Positions 31,001 through 38,587 of a stretch of DNA of 64,000 nucleotides are shown piece by piece. This DNA comes from Flavobacterium sp. SM15. GTDB taxonomy: Bacteria > Bacteroidota > Bacteroidia > Flavobacteriales > Flavobacteriaceae. The notes under the pieces were generated by a model that saw nothing but the letters and a program-made list of their open reading frames with translations, had not been told where the DNA came from and did no database searches. Location: positions 124,001 to 188,000 of the forward strand of contig NZ_JAKLTO010000002.1 of assembly GCF_022012335.1 (NCBI RefSeq), read 5' to 3'. How positions within the stretch are numbered: the stretch's first letter is position 1; each line of letters begins with the position of its first letter. The translations under genes were made by a program, and so were the position numbers.

Positions 31001-31863
31001 GCGTCTACGATTTCCTCTACGTTATCTTTATCTAAAAGCGTATCACGGTCTAAAATGATTTCGTTACGCTCGATTGATACTACTTCTCCAGTATCCTCGT
31101 CTACGAAATCCTCGTGCCAAGTGTTCAAAACACGCGCAGCAAGACGACGTCCGATGTACTTTTTAAGACCTGTTTTTGAAACTTTGATTTCCTCAGCAAG
31201 GTCAAAGATTTCAAGAATATCCTTATCACGCTCGAATCCGATAGCACGGAATAAAGTCGTTACAGGTAATTTTTTCTTTCTATCGATATATGCGTACATC
31301 ACGCTGTTGATATCGGTAGCGAATTCAATCCAAGAACCTTTAAAAGGAATTACCCTAGCTGAATACAATTTGGTTCCATTAGCATGGAAAGACTGTCCAA
31401 AGAAGACACCAGGAGAACGGTGCAACTGAGATACTACCACACGCTCCGCTCCGTTGATTACAAACGTACCACTTGGCGTCATGTATGGAATTGTACCTAA
31501 ATATACATCTTGTACAATTGTCTCAAAATCCTCATGCTCAGGGTCAGTACAATACAGTTTCAAACGTGCCTTTAATGGCACACTGTAGGTAAGACCTCTG
31601 TCAATACACTCTTCAATTGTATATCTTGGTGGATCAATAAAGTAATCTAGGAACTCCAATACGAACTGATTTCTTGTATCCGTAATTGGGAAGTTTTCCA
31701 TGAAGGTATTATAAAGACCTTCGTTTCCTCTTTCGTCGGACTTGGTTTCCAATTGGAAAAAATCCTTAAAAGATTTTACCTGAATATCCAGAAAATCCGG
31801 GTAGTCAGGGATGTTTTTCGTCGAGGCGAAATTTAATCTTTCAGTCTGATTTGCTAACATCAA
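28048..31863 (-). CDS. rpoB: DNA-directed RNA polymerase subunit beta
   Basis: This 1271-residue subunit is complete. The rifampicin-binding region reads [11 protein letters not shown], then [19 protein letters not shown]. The residues equivalent to E. coli Asp516, His526 and Ser531 are all present, so no classic resistance substitution is visible. Downstream are [16 protein letters not shown] and, near the C-terminus, [19 protein letters not shown] and [24 protein letters not shown] in the expected order. Start at 31863 or the next ATG (MMLANQ). It is transcribed with rplKAJL upstream and rpoC downstream but separated from both by long spacers with hairpins. Confidence 0.98.
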   Translation of the reverse strand: MMLANQTERLNFASTKNIPDYPDFLDIQVKSFKDFFQLETKSDERGNEGLYNTFMENFPITDTRNQFVLEFLDYFIDPPRYTIEECIDRGLTYSVPLKARLKLYCTDPEHEDFETIVQDVYLGTIPYMTPSGTFVINGAERVVVSQLHRSPGVFFGQSFHANGTKLYSARVIPFKGSWIEFATDINSVMYAYIDRKKKLPVTTLFRAIGFERDKDILEIFDLAEEIKVSKTGLKKYIGRRLAARVLNTWHEDFVDEDTGEVVSIERNEIILDRDTLLDKDNVEEIVDANVKSILLHKEDNNQADYAIIHNTLQKDPTNSEKEAVEHIYRQLRNAEPPDEETARGIIDKLFFSDQRYNLGDVGRYRMNKKLGLDIPMDKQVLTKEDIITIVKYLIELINSKAEIDDIDHLSNRRVRTVGEQLSAQFGVGLARMARTIRERMNVRDNEVFTPIDLINAKTLSSVINSFFGTNQLSQFMDQTNPLAEITHKRRLSALGPGGLSRERAGFEVRDVHYTHYGRLCPIETPEGPNIGLISSLGVYAKVNGMGFIETPYRKVENGVVDLKSEPVYLSAEEEEGKLIAQANIDMDANGKITAERVIAREEGDFPVLEPTAVHYTDVAPNQIASISASLIPFLEHDDANRALMGSNMMRQAVPLLRPESPIVGTGLERQVASDSRVLINAEGNGVVEYVDANEITIKYDRTEKERAVSFDPDEKTYQLIKFRKTNQSTSINLKPIVRKGDRVTKGQVLCEGYATQNGELALGRNLQVAFMPWKGYNFEDAIVISEKVVRDDIFTSIHVDDYSLEVRDTKLGNEELTNDIPNVSEEATKDLDENGMIRIGAEVKPGDILIGKITPKGESDPTPEEKLLRAIFGDKAGDVKDASLKASPSLHGVVLDKKLFARAVKDKRKRSKDKDDLAVLESEFEVKFVQLKDKLVEKLFEIVNGKTSQGVMNDLGEEVLPKGKKYTQKMLYAVEDFAHLTKGQWTTDDESNAMVNDLIHNYKIKLNDLQGALRREKFTITVGDELPSGILKLAKVYIAKKRKLKVGDKMAGRHGNKGIVAKIVRQEDMPFLEDGTPVDIVLNPLGVPSRMNIGQIYETVLGWAGKKLGRKYATPIFDGASLDQINALTDEAGVPRFGHTYLYDGGTGERFHQPATVGVIYMLKLGHMVDDKMHARSIGPYSLITQQPLGGKAQFGGQRFGEMEVWALEAYGASSTLREILTVKSDDVIGRAKTYEAIVKGETMPEPGLPESFNVLMHELKGLGLDIRLEE

Positions 31864-32060
31864 TGGACAAAATTTTGATTAAAAAAAGTAATTTTTGTGT
31901 AAAACACAGTGTAATTGTACTTTCTTTTTATAATCGATACATCTCTGAAAATGAACAGAAAGTTATATTTCATTTTCTTTCTTCGTAAGGATTAAAAACT
32001 GGTTCGTATTTTAAACTATTTCGTGTTAAACACTCCATAATTTTATTATACGCAAAATGG

Positions 32061-32093
32061 TTTAGGTCTTTGGGATTACTCCCAAGACCTAAA
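32061..32093 (-). promoter_or_regulatory. Hairpin in the rplL-rpoB spacer (attenuator or processing site)
   Basis: A 14-bp stem with one bulged base (32061-32075 with 32080-32093) and a 4-nt loop lies 25 nt after the rplL stop on the minus strand. It lacks a strong T tract. The same spacer in E. coli holds an attenuator and an RNase III site, so an analogous role, giving less rpoB than rplL, is a reasonable inference. Confidence 0.55.
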
Positions 32094-32118
32094 CCTAGCT
32101 TTTATAACTTAGGTAAGC

Positions 32119-32490
32119 TTATTTAAGCTCAACTACAGCTCCTGCCTCTTCTAAAGCTTTCTTAAGACCTTCAGCCTCGTCTTTAGAAACTCCTTCTTTA
32201 ACGTTTGTTGGAGCAGCATCTACTAAATCTTTAGCTTCTTTAAGACCTAAACCAGTTAATTCTTTAACCGCTTTAACAACTCCTAATTTAGAAGCACCAG
32301 CATCTTTCAATACAACAGTGAACTCAGTTTGCTCTTCAGCAGCACCTGCATCACCACCACCTGCAGCAACTACTACAGCAGCAGCAGCTGGCTCGATACC
32401 ATACTCGTCTTTTAATATTGTTGCTAATTCGTTAACTTCTTTAACTGTTAAGTTAACTAATTGTTCTGCGAATTGTTTCAAATCTGCCAT
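32119..32490 (-). CDS. rplL: 50S ribosomal protein L7/L12
   Basis: This 123-residue acidic protein forms the ribosomal stalk dimers that recruit translation GTPases. An N-terminal dimerisation helix is followed by an Ala/Gly-rich hinge (about 35-50). The conserved C-terminal domain has [20 protein letters not shown] and ends AGAVVELK. It follows rplJ by 52 nt. The strong Ala/Glu bias is normal for the family. Confidence 0.97.
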   Translation of the reverse strand: MADLKQFAEQLVNLTVKEVNELATILKDEYGIEPAAAAVVVAAGGGDAGAAEEQTEFTVVLKDAGASKLGVVKAVKELTGLGLKEAKDLVDAAPTNVKEGVSKDEAEGLKKALEEAGAVVELK

Positions 32491-32542
32491 TTTTTCTATC
32501 TTTTAAAATGATTTGTAATATATTAATTAATTAGTGCGCAAT

Positions 32543-33037
32543 TTATTCAGCTGCCTCTTCTTTGTTTTGATTCTGAAGAGCAGAGATAATTCTCTGTGCT
32601 GGAGATTGAAGTAATCCGATGATTTCTCCGATAACTTCTTCTTTCGATTTGATCGATACTAATGAATCAAGTAAGTTATCTCCGATGTAGATTTCTTCAT
32701 TGATGTAAGCACCTTTCAATAAAGGTTTGTCACCTTTTTTACGGAATTCTTTAATGATTTTTGCAGGAGCATTAGCTGTATCTGCAATCATGATAGAAGT
32801 ATTTCCTTTTAAAACCGTTGGAAGTTCACCGAAGTTAGCCTCAGAAGACTCCATAGCTTTTGCAAGCAATGTATTCTTAACAACTTCTAATTTGATACCT
32901 GCTTTAAAACAAGCTCTTCTTAAGTTTGAAGTAGTATCTGCATCAAGTCCGGAAATGTCTGCTAAGTACACAACATTTACACCAGCTAACTGTGCAGTTA
33001 AATCTTCAATAGCGATTGATTTTTCTTCTCTAGTCAT
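32543..33037 (-). CDS. rplJ: 50S ribosomal protein L10
   Basis: This 164-residue protein anchors L7/L12 to the large subunit. The N-terminal domain shows the L10 pattern VVYLADISGLDADTTSNLR, then KVVKNTLLAKAM and FKGNTS-like VLKGNTSIM. The C-terminal helix carries ALQNQ for L7/L12 binding. It lies between rplA (22 nt upstream) and rplL. Confidence 0.97.
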   Translation of the reverse strand: MTREEKSIAIEDLTAQLAGVNVVYLADISGLDADTTSNLRRACFKAGIKLEVVKNTLLAKAMESSEANFGELPTVLKGNTSIMIADTANAPAKIIKEFRKKGDKPLLKGAYINEEIYIGDNLLDSLVSIKSKEEVIGEIIGLLQSPAQRIISALQNQNKEEAAE

Positions 33038-33059
33038 ACTAAAAACTTTTAACTACCAA

Positions 33060-33749
33060 TTATACTGCTTTAGGATCTAAAGCAATTGCAGGACTCATTG
33101 TAGATGAGATGTGGATAGACTTAATATAAGTTCCTTTAGCTGCAGTTGGTTTTAATTTAATTAATGTTTGAATAATCTCGTGAGCATTCTCCTGGATTTT
33201 CTGAGCGTCGAAAGAGATTCTTCCGATTCCAGCATGAACGATACCAGTTTTATCTACTTTAAAGTCGATTTTACCAGATTTAACCTCTTCTACTGCTTTA
33301 CCTACTTCCATAGTTACAGTACCAGTTTTAGGGTTTGGCATTAAACCACGTGGTCCTAAAATACGACCTAACGGACCTAATTTACCCATAACTGCAGGCA
33401 TAGTGATGATTACATCAACATCCGTCCAACCGTCTTTGATTTTTTGTAAATAGTCATCTAATCCAACGTGATCTGCACCAGCAGCTTTAGCTTCAGCCTC
33501 TTTATCTGGAGTAACTAATGCTAACACTCTCACGTCTTTACCTGTACCGTGTGGTAAAGAAACCACACCTCTTACCATTTGATTCGCTTTACGTGGATCT
33601 ACACCCAATTTTACTGCGATATCAACAGACTCATCAAATTTTGCAGAAGCAACCTCTTTGATTAATGCAGAAGCATCTTTTAAAGAGTACAATTTGTTCT
33701 TCTCAATTTTTGCTGCAGCCTCTTTTTGCTTTTTTGTCAATTTTGCCAT
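33060..33749 (-). CDS. rplA: 50S ribosomal protein L1
   Basis: This 229-residue protein of the mobile L1 stalk binds 23S rRNA near the E site and in many bacteria represses its own rplK-rplA message. Recognised by [27 protein letters not shown], the central [15 protein letters not shown] and the C-terminal [15 protein letters not shown]. It starts 19 nt after rplK. I did not identify an L1-binding mimic in the leader by eye. Confidence 0.97.
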   Translation of the reverse strand: MAKLTKKQKEAAAKIEKNKLYSLKDASALIKEVASAKFDESVDIAVKLGVDPRKANQMVRGVVSLPHGTGKDVRVLALVTPDKEAEAKAAGADHVGLDDYLQKIKDGWTDVDVIITMPAVMGKLGPLGRILGPRGLMPNPKTGTVTMEVGKAVEEVKSGKIDFKVDKTGIVHAGIGRISFDAQKIQENAHEIIQTLIKLKPTAAKGTYIKSIHISSTMSPAIALDPKAV

Positions 33750-33768
33750 GTCTTTTTCTTATTAAAGA

Positions 33769-34206
33769 TTAAAAAGGAGCAGTTCCTGATACTGTTATAC
33801 CCATAGATCTTGCTGTTCCGGCAATCATACTCATTGCTTTTTCGATTTCGAAAGCGTTTAAGTCAGCCATTTTGTCTTCAGCGATAGTTCTAATTTGATC
33901 CCAAGTAACGCTAGCTACTTTTTTACGGTTAGGTTGCCCTGAACCAGACTTTAATTTAGCAGCATCCATTAACTGAATTGCAGCCGGTGGCGTTTTAACA
34001 ACAAAGTCAAAAGACTTGTCTTTATACACAGTAATCTGTACTGGTAATACTTTGCCAGGTTTATCTTGTGTTCTAGCATTGAACTGCTTACAGAACTCCA
34101 TGATATTAACCCCAGCAGCCCCCAAAGCAGGTCCAACCGGCGGCGAAGGATTCGCGGCACCTCCCTTAACTTGTAGTTTAACTACTTTACTAATTTCTTT
34201 AGCCAT
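33769..34206 (-). CDS. rplK: 50S ribosomal protein L11
   Basis: This 145-residue protein of the GTPase-associated centre is recognised by the N-terminal [19 protein letters not shown], the [11 protein letters not shown] segment and the rRNA-binding C-terminal domain ending [16 protein letters not shown]. It follows nusG by 66 nt and begins the rplKAJL group. Confidence 0.97.
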   Translation of the reverse strand: MAKEISKVVKLQVKGGAANPSPPVGPALGAAGVNIMEFCKQFNARTQDKPGKVLPVQITVYKDKSFDFVVKTPPAAIQLMDAAKLKSGSGQPNRKKVASVTWDQIRTIAEDKMADLNAFEIEKAMSMIAGTARSMGITVSGTAPF

Positions 34207-34272
34207 TTTTTAAAAAAATTTAGCACATCTATCAATTGGAAGCGATTGATGTGGGTTTATAATGTAACGATA

Positions 34273-34824
34273 TTATACTTTTTCAACTTGCATAAAACTT
34301 AATTCTAACGGTGTTTTTCTTCCGAAAATTTTCACCATAACTTCAAGTTTACGCTTTTCTTCATTAACCTTTTCAACAGTTCCATTGAACCCATTGAACG
34401 GCCCGTCAATTACTTTTACTGTTTCACCAACAGAATAAGGTATAGCAACATTATCCACTTTCACAGACAATTCATCCACTTTACCTAACATTCTGTTCAC
34501 TTCAGCTTGACGTAACGGTACTGCATCCCCTCCTTTAGTTTCACCCAAAAAACCAATTACTCCAGTAATCGATTTAATAATGTGAGGAATTTCTCCGGTT
34601 AAGTTAGCCTCTATCATAACGTAGCCCGGAAAATAAACACGGTCTTTACTGATTTTTTTTCCATCACGCACCTGAACCACTTTTTCAGTTGGAACCAATA
34701 CTTGTGAAATATAATCAGCCATACCCAAACGGTTAATTTCCGTTTCAATATAGTTTTTCACCTTGTTTTCCTGTCCGCTAACAGCTCTAACTACATACCA
34801 TTTTTTGACATTGTTATCAGTCAT
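34273..34824 (-). CDS. nusG: Transcription termination/antitermination factor NusG
   Basis: This 183-residue protein binds RNA polymerase and couples it to Rho or the ribosome. The NGN domain begins KKWYVVRAVSGQENKVKNYIE, with VYFPGYVMIE. The KOW domain near the C-terminus reads VGETVKVIDGPFNGFNGTVE. It follows secE by 10 nt, the standard secE-nusG-rplK order. Confidence 0.97.
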   Translation of the reverse strand: MTDNNVKKWYVVRAVSGQENKVKNYIETEINRLGMADYISQVLVPTEKVVQVRDGKKISKDRVYFPGYVMIEANLTGEIPHIIKSITGVIGFLGETKGGDAVPLRQAEVNRMLGKVDELSVKVDNVAIPYSVGETVKVIDGPFNGFNGTVEKVNEEKRKLEVMVKIFGRKTPLELSFMQVEKV

Positions 34825-34834
34825 ATCAAAAAAA

Positions 34835-35032
34835 TTAAGCTTTTAACCAATTAAAGAAAACCCCTAAAACTTTTGAAAACACAGTGTCTGTACCCCATGT
34901 AGCCAAAGCAAATAGTACTGAAAATACAGCAACAATAATAGTTAAATTCTGAACTTCAGACCAAGCTGGCCAAGTCACATTCGACTTTAACTCTTCAAAT
35001 GCTTCCGATATGTAATTAACAACTTTTGTCAT
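34835..35032 (-). CDS. secE: Preprotein translocase subunit SecE
   Basis: This small 65-residue SecE has an N-terminal amphipathic segment (EAFEELKSNVTWPAWSEV) and one transmembrane helix (IIVAVFSVLFALATWGTD). It is the essential small subunit of the SecYEG channel. The start is the ATG at 35032. The open frame continues to 35077, but that stretch lies in the tRNA-Trp gene and is not coding. It follows the tRNA by 15 nt, so the tRNA and the mRNA are cut from a common transcript. Confidence 0.95.
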   Translation of the reverse strand: MTKVVNYISEAFEELKSNVTWPAWSEVQNLTIIVAVFSVLFALATWGTDTVFSKVLGVFFNWLKA

Positions 35033-35047
35033 TATCTTTTTCTTTTG

Positions 35048-35118
35048 CACGGGCGGAGGGATTCGAACCCCCATCAATGGTTTTGGAGACCACTATTCTG
35101 CCCTTGAACTACGCCCGT
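35048..35118 (-). tRNA. tRNA-Trp (anticodon CCA)
   Basis: A complete cloverleaf lies on the minus strand. The acceptor stem is 35112-35118 with 35049-35055, the anticodon loop reads CTCCAAA, and the T loop reads GGTTCGAATCC. The 3' CCA is not encoded. It stands directly before secE, a common arrangement in bacteria. Confidence 0.95.
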
Positions 35119-35125
35119 TTGTTAA

Positions 35126-35153
35126 AAAGTTGGCAGCAAAAACTGCCAACTTT
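35126..35153 (-). terminator. Intrinsic terminator after tuf
   Basis: An 11-bp perfect stem (35126-35136 with 35143-35153), loop of 6 nt, with a T run after it on the minus strand. It lies 16 nt after the tuf stop and 8 nt before the tRNA-Trp 5' end. It separates tuf from the tRNA-Trp/secE/nusG unit, which must be served by read-through or a promoter that I cannot see clearly. Confidence 0.85.
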
Positions 35154-35168
35154 GTATTCAACTAATAA

Positions 35169-36356
35169 TTAGTCTAAAATTTCAGTTACCTGACCAGCAC
35201 CTACTGTTCTACCACCCTCACGAACAGCAAAACGTAAACCTACTGATAAAGCGATTGGACTTAACAATTGAACATCAATAGTTAAGTTATCACCTGGCAT
35301 AACCATCTCAACTCCTGCAGGTAAAGAAATAGTACCTGTTACATCAGTTGTACGTACGTAGAACTGTGGACGGTAGTTGTTGTGGAATGGAGTGTGACGT
35401 CCACCTTCTTCTTTTTTCAAGATATACACCTCAGCTTTGAAGTGAGCGTGTGGTTTTACAGAACCTGGCTTGATGATAACCATACCACGTTTGATATCAG
35501 CTTTATCAATACCACGTAATAATAAACCTACGTTATCTCCAGCTTCACCTCTATCAAGGATTTTACGGAACATCTCAACTCCTGTAATTGTAGAAGTCAA
35601 TTTCTCAGCACCCATACCGATGATTTCAACAGCATCTCCAGTATTAGCAACTCCAGTTTCGATACGACCTGTAGCAACAGTTCCACGACCTGTAATTGTA
35701 AATACGTCTTCAACTGGCATCAAGAAAGGCTTATCAACATCACGAGCCGGTAATTCAATCCAGTTATCAACAGCTTCCATTAATTCCATTACAGTAGCAA
35801 CCCATTTTGGCTCACCGTTTAATGCTCCTAATGCAGAACCTTTAACAACAGGACCATTATCACCATCATACTGATAGAAAGACAATAAATCTCTGATTTC
35901 CATTTCAACAAGCTCTAACAACTCTTCGTCATCAACCATGTCTACTTTGTTCATAAAAACAACCATTCTAGGTACACCAACCTGACGACCTAAAAGGATG
36001 TGCTCACGAGTTTGTGGCATTGGACCATCTGTAGCAGCAACTACCAAGATAGCACCGTCCATCTGAGCAGCTCCAGTAACCATATTCTTAACGTAATCCG
36101 CGTGACCCGGACAGTCAACGTGAGCATAGTGACGGTTAGCTGTAGAATACTCTACGTGAGAAGTGTTAATAGTAATACCTCTTTCTTTTTCCTCAGGAGC
36201 GTTGTCAATCTGGTCGAATGATTTAGCTTCTGATAAACCAGCATCAGCTAATACTTTAGTAATAGCAGCAGTCAAAGTTGTTTTTCCGTGATCTACGTGT
36301 CCGATAGTACCAATATTTAAATGGGGCTTCGAACGATCAAAGGTTTCTTTTGCCAT
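35169..36356 (-). CDS. tuf: Elongation factor Tu
   Basis: This 395-residue GTPase delivers aminoacyl-tRNA to the ribosome. Motifs are [15 protein letters not shown] (P-loop), [12 protein letters not shown] (G3) and NKVDMVDD (G4), with the effector region [13 protein letters not shown]. Domains II and III follow, ending QVTEILD. It is preceded by three tRNA genes and followed by a terminator. It has no Shine-Dalgarno before its ATG, as expected for the phylum. Confidence 0.98.
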   Translation of the reverse strand: MAKETFDRSKPHLNIGTIGHVDHGKTTLTAAITKVLADAGLSEAKSFDQIDNAPEEKERGITINTSHVEYSTANRHYAHVDCPGHADYVKNMVTGAAQMDGAILVVAATDGPMPQTREHILLGRQVGVPRMVVFMNKVDMVDDEELLELVEMEIRDLLSFYQYDGDNGPVVKGSALGALNGEPKWVATVMELMEAVDNWIELPARDVDKPFLMPVEDVFTITGRGTVATGRIETGVANTGDAVEIIGMGAEKLTSTITGVEMFRKILDRGEAGDNVGLLLRGIDKADIKRGMVIIKPGSVKPHAHFKAEVYILKKEEGGRHTPFHNNYRPQFYVRTTDVTGTISLPAGVEMVMPGDNLTIDVQLLSPIALSVGLRFAVREGGRTVGAGQVTEILD

Positions 36357-36408
36357 GATTTAATAATTTAATCTTAGTTATATAATTAGTGTTCAAATAT
36401 TCAAATTG

Positions 36409-36480
36409 AGCCAATGACGGGATTTGAACCCGTGACCTCTTCCTTACCAAGGAAGCACTCTACCCCTGAGCTACACCGGC
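36409..36480 (-). tRNA. tRNA-Thr (anticodon GGT)
   Basis: Cloverleaf on the minus strand with acceptor stem 36474-36480 pairing 36410-36416 (two G-U pairs), anticodon loop TTGGTAA and T loop GGTTCAAATCC. The 3' CCA is not encoded. It lies 52 nt before tuf. Confidence 0.95.
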
Positions 36481-36494
36481 AAGGATGTTCGGAT

Positions 36495-36545
36495 TACCTA
36501 CGCTGCGCTTCAGTGATCCTGTAAGGCGATGCCTTACTCAAACTT
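36495..36545. other. Structured GC-richer insert between tRNA-Thr and tRNA-Tyr
   Basis: The 122-nt gap between the two tRNA genes contains a GC-richer stretch. It holds a perfect 7-bp hairpin (36521-36527 with 36531-36537, 3-nt loop) and, next to it, a second imperfect inverted repeat. No T tract follows, so it is not a clear terminator. The neighbouring spacers in this tRNA group are much shorter and plain A/T. Confidence 0.45.
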
Positions 36546-36602
36546 TTTGAAACAAATTTCCATCAAAACAAGCTTTATGAAAATTCTTATTCAAAAATCT
36601 TG

Positions 36603-36684
<82 letters not shown>

Positions 36685-36716
36685 AACTTTTTTATTTTCA
36701 ACACTTTAACCATTTG

Positions 36717-36790
36717 AGCCGATGGAGGGACTCGAACCCACGACCTGCTGATTACAAATCAGCTGCTCTAGCCAGCTGAGCTACACCGGC
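36717..36790 (-). tRNA. tRNA-Thr (anticodon TGT)
   Basis: Cloverleaf on the minus strand with acceptor stem 36784-36790 pairing 36718-36724, anticodon loop TTTGTAA and T loop GGTTCGAGTCC. It is the promoter-proximal gene of the tRNA-Thr/Tyr/Thr-tuf unit. The 3' CCA is not encoded. Confidence 0.95.
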
Positions 36791-36797
36791 ATTGAAA

Positions 36798-36828
36798 ACA
36801 AAAAAAGTCCGCTATTTCTAACGGACTG
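36798..36828 (-). terminator. Terminator hairpin at the 5' end of the tRNA/tuf unit
   Basis: On the minus strand a 9-bp stem (one G-U pair) closed by a GAAA tetraloop is followed by seven T residues. It ends 8 nt before the tRNA-Thr gene and begins right after the -7 box of the tRNA promoter. It is most simply the terminator of hpf, but it also forms the first nucleotides of the tRNA/tuf transcript (see findings). Confidence 0.8.
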
Positions 36829-36858
36829 CAAATGTAGGGATTTTATTTTTTAATCAAA
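36829..36858 (-). promoter_or_regulatory. Promoter of the tRNA-Thr/Tyr/Thr-tuf unit
   Basis: The -7 box TACATTTG is at 36829-36836 and a TTTG -33 box at 36855-36858, with an 18-nt spacer, both on the minus strand. This fits the Bacteroidota sigma-A consensus (TTTG, about 19 nt, TAnnTTTG). It lies in the gap after the hpf stop. Confidence 0.75.
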
Positions 36859-36882
36859 ATAATTTTTCTTTTTTTTTTATTT

Positions 36883-37185
36883 TTAGCTGTGCGCCCTAAC
36901 TTTATCTTTTCGTTTTAACAAAAGTCGCTCCAAAGAATCCACAGATAAATCCACAGCTTCTTCAAAAGACTTACTCTGCTTTTTCACCACAAATTCATCA
37001 CCGGGCACATTTATTTTAACCTCTACAATTTTATTTTCTTTATCACTCGTGTTCTGCACTTTTAAGAAAATATCGGACGAAACCACCCTATCATAATATT
37101 TTTCCAGTTTATCTAATCGCTCTTGTACAAAATCTACCAATTTTCTGTCAATATTAAAATTGACTGCATGAACATTTACTTTCAT
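36883..37185 (-). CDS. hpf: Ribosome hibernation promoting factor, short form
   Basis: This 100-residue protein has the HPF/RaiA fold and begins MKVNVHAVNFNIDRKLVDFVQERLDKLEKYYD. The middle strands EVKINVPGDEFVVKKQ and the C-terminal helix SFEEAVDLSVDSLERLLLKRK are typical. It binds the 30S decoding site in resting cells. The C-terminal dimerisation domain of long HPF is absent. It follows the recombinase gene by 33 nt and shares its transcript. Confidence 0.93.
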   Translation of the reverse strand: MKVNVHAVNFNIDRKLVDFVQERLDKLEKYYDRVVSSDIFLKVQNTSDKENKIVEVKINVPGDEFVVKKQSKSFEEAVDLSVDSLERLLLKRKDKVRAHS

Positions 37186-37218
37186 AATTAAAAATTTATT
37201 TGGGTTAAACTTTTAGAA

Positions 37219-38115
37219 TTATTTTTGGCTGCGCGGATGAGCATCTTGATAAACCCGCTTCAGTTCAGACAGGCTACTGTGCGTATAGATTTGAGTGGAA
37301 GATAAACTCGCATGACCCAATAACTCCTTTACAGAATTTAAATCGGCACCGTTGTTCAGCAGATGCGTTGCAAAAGTGTGCCGCAGAACGTGAGGACTCT
37401 TCTTTACTTTCTCAGAGACATTACTAAAGTAATTATTTATTAAACGATACACAAACGTTTCACTAACTTTATGACCGTTTTTATTTAAAATTAACAAATT
37501 GCCAGATGAACTGCCTACAAACGTTTTCCTAACCTCAAGATAACTATTTAACAACGCCACGGTGCAATCTAAAAGCGGCAGAATTCGCTCTTTATTTCGC
37601 TTCCCCAAAACCTTCAATGTTTTAGCATAAGGACTAAAATTAGAAATCTCCAGTGAAATTAATTCCGCACGCCGCATACCGGTCGTATAAAAAAGCTCAA
37701 TAATCAAACGATTACGAATACCTTCAAAATCATCCGGATAGTCGTTTTCATCAAAAACCATTTCAAGCTCTTTCTCAGAAAAAGGAATCTGAACTTTTTT
37801 AGGCGTTTTCAATGATTTATGCTTTTGAAGCGGATTTAATTCAATTTGCTTGGTTTTAAGCAGAAATTTATAAAACGATTTTAAGGAGGAAATTTTTCGA
37901 TTTATTGAAGTATTTAAAATCCCCTTCTCCACAAGCTCAACCACCCAAGAACGGATCTGACCATAAGCGACCTGTTCCAATGCAGCATCATCGTCACGAT
38001 GCTTCAAGAATTGTTCAAATTCCGAAAGATCCTTCAAATAAGCCGCAACAGTATGAAGCGAATAATTCTTCTCTTTCTGCAAATAATCCCGATAAGCTTG
38101 TTGATTTGTAAGCAT
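37219..38115 (-). CDS. Tyrosine recombinase XerC/XerD family
   Basis: This 298-residue site-specific recombinase has an N-terminal SAM-like core-binding domain ([20 protein letters not shown], then the [17 protein letters not shown] helix) and a complete catalytic domain. The catalytic residues visible are Arg in TTGMRRAEL, Lys in [11 protein letters not shown], His and Arg in [14 protein letters not shown], His in [11 protein letters not shown] and the nucleophile Tyr in IYTH. Xer proteins resolve chromosome dimers at dif. It lies in the rpsU-xer-hpf order typical of Flavobacteriaceae core genomes, so it is the housekeeping enzyme and not a phage integrase. I leave open whether it is XerC or XerD. 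Confidence 0.93.
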   Translation of the reverse strand: MLTNQQAYRDYLQKEKNYSLHTVAAYLKDLSEFEQFLKHRDDDAALEQVAYGQIRSWVVELVEKGILNTSINRKISSLKSFYKFLLKTKQIELNPLQKHKSLKTPKKVQIPFSEKELEMVFDENDYPDDFEGIRNRLIIELFYTTGMRRAELISLEISNFSPYAKTLKVLGKRNKERILPLLDCTVALLNSYLEVRKTFVGSSSGNLLILNKNGHKVSETFVYRLINNYFSNVSEKVKKSPHVLRHTFATHLLNNGADLNSVKELLGHASLSSTQIYTHSSLSELKRVYQDAHPRSQK

Positions 38116-38120
38116 AAAAA

Positions 38121-38163
38121 AACCGTTAGCAACAAAGTTATAAAACTTCGCATACTAACGGTT
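38121..38163 (-). terminator. Terminator after rpsU
   Basis: A 9-bp outer stem (38121-38129 with 38155-38163) encloses an inner AAGTT/AACTT hairpin and is followed on the minus strand by seven T residues. It lies 20 nt after rpsU and reaches to within a few nucleotides of the recombinase ATG. Confidence 0.75.
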
Positions 38164-38183
38164 ATAGAATTATTCAAAAAATA

Positions 38184-38378
38184 CTAGTTCTCTAAAGAAT
38201 CTCTTAAACCTTGAATATATTGTGCTTTTTGAATCTGAGCTCTTCTAACCACTGATGGTTTTGTGAACTGCTGACGTGCTCTTAATTGACGAACTGTTCC
38301 AGTTTTATCAAATTTTCTCTTATAGCGCTTTAATGCTCTATCGATATTTTCTCCGTCTTTAATTGGGATAATTAACAT
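38184..38378 (-). CDS. rpsU: 30S ribosomal protein bS21
   Basis: This 64-residue basic protein is recognised by the N-terminal MLIIPIKDGENIDRALKRYKRK, and by RQLRARQQFTKPS, then RRAQIQKAQYIQ. In Bacteroidota bS21 helps bS18 and bS6 cover the 3' end of 16S rRNA, so that the anti-Shine-Dalgarno is normally hidden. The gene has what the others here lack: a full Shine-Dalgarno before the ATG. It has its own promoter and terminator. Confidence 0.96.
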   Translation of the reverse strand: MLIIPIKDGENIDRALKRYKRKFDKTGTVRQLRARQQFTKPSVVRRAQIQKAQYIQGLRDSLEN

Positions 38379-38384
38379 AGTTTA

Positions 38385-38397
38385 GACACCTCCTCTC
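38385..38397 (-). promoter_or_regulatory. Strong Shine-Dalgarno sequence of rpsU
   Basis: The minus strand reads GAGAGGAGGTGTC, with AGGAGGT complementary to the 16S 3' end and 9 nt from the rpsU ATG. Starts that I checked by eye in this window (tuf, rplK, nusG, rpoB, hpf, the recombinase, prfC, acnB) show only A/T-rich leaders. This is consistent with the known autoregulation of bS21 in Bacteroidota. Confidence 0.9.
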
Positions 38398-38407
38398 ATT
38401 TAGGCCG

Positions 38408-38439
38408 CAAACTTATAACTTTATTTTGACACGAACAAA
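38408..38439 (-). promoter_or_regulatory. Promoter of rpsU
   Basis: The -7 box TAAGTTTG is at 38408-38415 and a TTTG at 38436-38439, with a 20-nt spacer on the minus strand. This gives a leader of about 25-30 nt that contains the Shine-Dalgarno. Confidence 0.75.
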
Positions 38440-38534
38440 ATAAATATCAATTTGTTTTGTGAATTAACGAAGTAATTACAAAAGAAAACCAATTAAAATT
38501 AAACAGATTAAAACCTTAAAACATTTTAATTAAA

Positions 38535-38566
38535 AAGCCAAGTTATAATTTCTTACAACTTGGCTT
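38535..38566 (-). terminator. Terminator after acyl-CoA dehydrogenase
   Basis: A 10-bp perfect stem (38535-38544 with 38557-38566), loop of 12 nt, followed on the minus strand by a T run. It lies 21 nt after the acyl-CoA dehydrogenase stop. Confidence 0.85.
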
Positions 38567-38587
38567 AAACCTTAATGTTTTTTTAGA

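Noticed and set aside
30962..31429. Open frame of 155 codons antisense to rpoB
   Set aside because: It is the mirror of conserved rpoB coding sequence in another frame, has no promoter or signal of its own and a composition dictated by rpoB.
28048..31863. Rifampicin resistance in rpoB
   Set aside because: The three key positions are wild type.
35033..35077. N-terminal extension of SecE
   Set aside because: The stretch is part of tRNA-Trp; the ATG at 35032 gives a normal SecE start.
37219..38115. Tyrosine recombinase as evidence of a mobile element
   Set aside because: It lies between rpsU and hpf, a housekeeping Xer location; there is no att repeat, no cargo and no change of base composition. 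The tRNA genes downstream show no duplicated 3' ends.
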